DNA of 64,000 bases, taken from the NCBI RefSeq assembly GCF_015223355.1, contig NZ_JADFFK010000006.1:186001-250000 (forward strand), in the 5' to 3' direction. Of the stretch, positions 62,866 to 64,000 are shown piece after piece. Each line of letters starts with the position of its first letter. The first letter of the stretch is position 1. A model generated the notes under the pieces. The model made no database searches, was not told the DNA's origin, and saw only the letters and a list, made by a program, of their open reading frames with translations. The translations under genes and the position numbers were made by a program. This stretch comes from Salipiger mangrovisoli (GTDB lineage Bacteria; Pseudomonadota; Alphaproteobacteria; Rhodobacterales; Rhodobacteraceae).

Positions 62866-64000
62866 ATGCGGTATGCCGCGATCACCGAACGCCTGCGCAC
62901 CCTCGGCGGAGACAAGTGGGCCGTGCACAACGCGGCCCGCGCCCGGCGCGATGCGGGCGAGGACATCCTCGAGCTGACCATCGGCGAGCCGGACATCGCC
63001 CCGGACTCCGCGCTGATCGAGCGCTGCGTGACGTCGTTGCGCGCGGGGCGCACGCAATACTCCAACGGGCGCGGCGAGCCCGGGCTGGTCGAGGCGCTGG
63101 TCGAGGCCTACCGCCCGCGCCATCCGCAGATCGGGCCCGAGAACGTGTTGTGCTTTCCCGGCACGCAGACCGCGCTCTTCGCGGTCATGCTGGGGCTGGT
63201 GGGGCCGGGCGAGGGGGTGCTGATTGGCGATCCCTATTATGCCACCTACGAGGGCGTGGTGTCCGCCGCCGGAGGCCATGTGCAGCCGGTGCCGTTGCGT
63301 ATGGACCGGGATTTCGTGTTGCAGCCCGCCGACCTGCGCGCCGCCATCACGCCCGAAAGCCGGGTGCTGCTGCTCAACACGCCACACAATCCGACCGGCG
63401 CTGTGATCGACCGCGAGACGCTCGAAGAGCTGGGGACGATCTGCGCCGAGCACGATCTCTGGATCGTCTGCGACGAGGTCTATGCCGAACTGATCTTCGA
63501 GGGCAGCTTCACCTCGCCGCTGGAGATCGCCGCACTGCGCGAGCGCGTCGTGGTGGTTTCGTCGATCTCCAAGAGCCACGCCGCCACCGGCTTCCGCAGC
63601 GGCTGGGCTATCGGCCCGGCGGAGTTCTGTGCCGCGCTGCTGCCGGTTTCGGAGACGATGCTCTTCGGCAACCAGCCCTTCATCGCCGACATGACCGAGG
63701 CGGCGCTGCGCGGCGACTTCGACACCTCGACGCGGATGCGCGAGGCCTTCGGGCGGCGCGCGCGGATGCTCTGCGCGCGGCTGAACGCGGTGCCGGGACT
63801 ATCGGCGCAGATGCCGCGCGGCGGCATGTTCCTGATGCTCGACGTCTCCGGCACCGGGCTCAACGGTGACGCCTTCGCTTGGCGGCTGCTCGAAGAACAA
63901 GGTGTCGCGGTGATGCCGGGCAGCGCCTTCGGCAGCAACGGCGACGGGCTGGTGCGGGTCGCCCTGACGGTCCCCGATGCCAAGCTGGAAGACGCGGCAC
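62866..64000 (+). CDS. PLP-dependent aminotransferase, class I/II (3' end cut)
   Basis: About 378 residues are visible before the window ends; only a short C-terminal piece is missing. The sequence is typical of fold type I aspartate/aromatic-type aminotransferases: LTIGEPDI near residue 42, NTPHNPTGAVID, VCDEVYAEL and the PLP lysine K236 in SSISKSHAATGFRSGW. It would deaminate the imported amino acid to a 2-oxoacid. It begins 1 bp after the TetR gene. The substrate is unknown. Confidence 0.9.
   Translation, partial: MRYAAITERLRTLGGDKWAVHNAARARRDAGEDILELTIGEPDIAPDSALIERCVTSLRAGRTQYSNGRGEPGLVEALVEAYRPRHPQIGPENVLCFPGTQTALFAVMLGLVGPGEGVLIGDPYYATYEGVVSAAGGHVQPVPLRMDRDFVLQPADLRAAITPESRVLLLNTPHNPTGAVIDRETLEELGTICAEHDLWIVCDEVYAELIFEGSFTSPLEIAALRERVVVVSSISKSHAATGFRSGWAIGPAEFCAALLPVSETMLFGNQPFIADMTEAALRGDFDTSTRMREAFGRRARMLCARLNAVPGLSAQMPRGGMFLMLDVSGTGLNGDAFAWRLLEEQGVAVMPGSAFGSNGDGLVRVALTVPDAKLEDAA

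Overview
The window is GC-rich DNA packed with catabolic operons and looks like an accessory or metabolic region of an alphaproteobacterium. Rhodobacterales (roseobacter or Paracoccus-like) is my best guess. The signs are two complete TRAP transporters, several PotABCD-type and HisQMP-type ABC transporters, many LysR/GntR regulators, very short or overlapping gene junctions, and an IS5-family element with ends of a type common in that order. I see no rRNA, tRNA, CRISPR array, replication or conjugation gene. The lineage is inference from gene content.

Layout. (1) 1-8641: end of a GntR/FCD regulator, a convergent Trz/Atz-type amidohydrolase, then a tight operon of a polyamine-type ABC transporter, a PuuE-like deacetylase, an amidase and a hydantoin-racemase-like protein, probably for a cyclic ureide or amide. 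(2) 8727-11315: a damaged IS5-family element joined to the remains of an RTX/DUF4214 secreted-protein gene. (3) 11446-15453: NodD-like LysR regulator, quercetinase-like bicupin and two alpha/beta hydrolases, one exported; a possible flavonol-type module. (4) 15478-24274: GntR regulator divergent from an aromatic meta-cleavage operon (FAH hydrolase, GST, TRAP transporter, flavin hydroxylase, second FAH hydrolase, extradiol dioxygenase). (5) 24424-30658: remnant of a short-chain dehydrogenase, then a TRAP transporter with HMG-CoA-lyase-like and CaiB-type enzymes, divergent from a LysR gene. (6) 30770-32543: small exported cysteine protein, DoxX protein and a Tat-exported VOC protein. (7) 32613-40238: homoprotocatechuate operon hpaR / hpaF-E-D-G-H-I plus a ThDP enzyme; hpaBC is not here. 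(8) 40370-41200: a decayed LysR gene. (9) 41361-56553: a large carnitine / gamma-butyrobetaine-type cluster. (10) 56686-64000: a quinone-oxidoreductase-like MDR enzyme, a GhrA-like dehydrogenase, a polar amino acid ABC transporter, a TetR regulator and an aminotransferase cut by the window end.

The most interesting part is region 9. It encodes a 2-oxoglutarate dioxygenase of the gamma-butyrobetaine/trimethyllysine hydroxylase family, two class II aldolase-like proteins, a PotABCD-type transporter, an acyl-CoA dehydrogenase, an NDP-forming acyl-CoA synthetase, a CaiD-type hydratase, a BKACE enzyme and a carnitine 3-dehydrogenase fused to a thioesterase. Together these could take gamma-butyrobetaine or a related betaine to carnitine by two routes (oxygenase or CoA-linked), then to acetoacetate and glycine betaine.

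Other points: three transporter operons carry a strong hairpin directly after the binding-protein gene; several genes are broken; one LysR gene seems to have ATC in place of its start codon; and a hydantoin-racemase-like protein lacks both catalytic cysteines.
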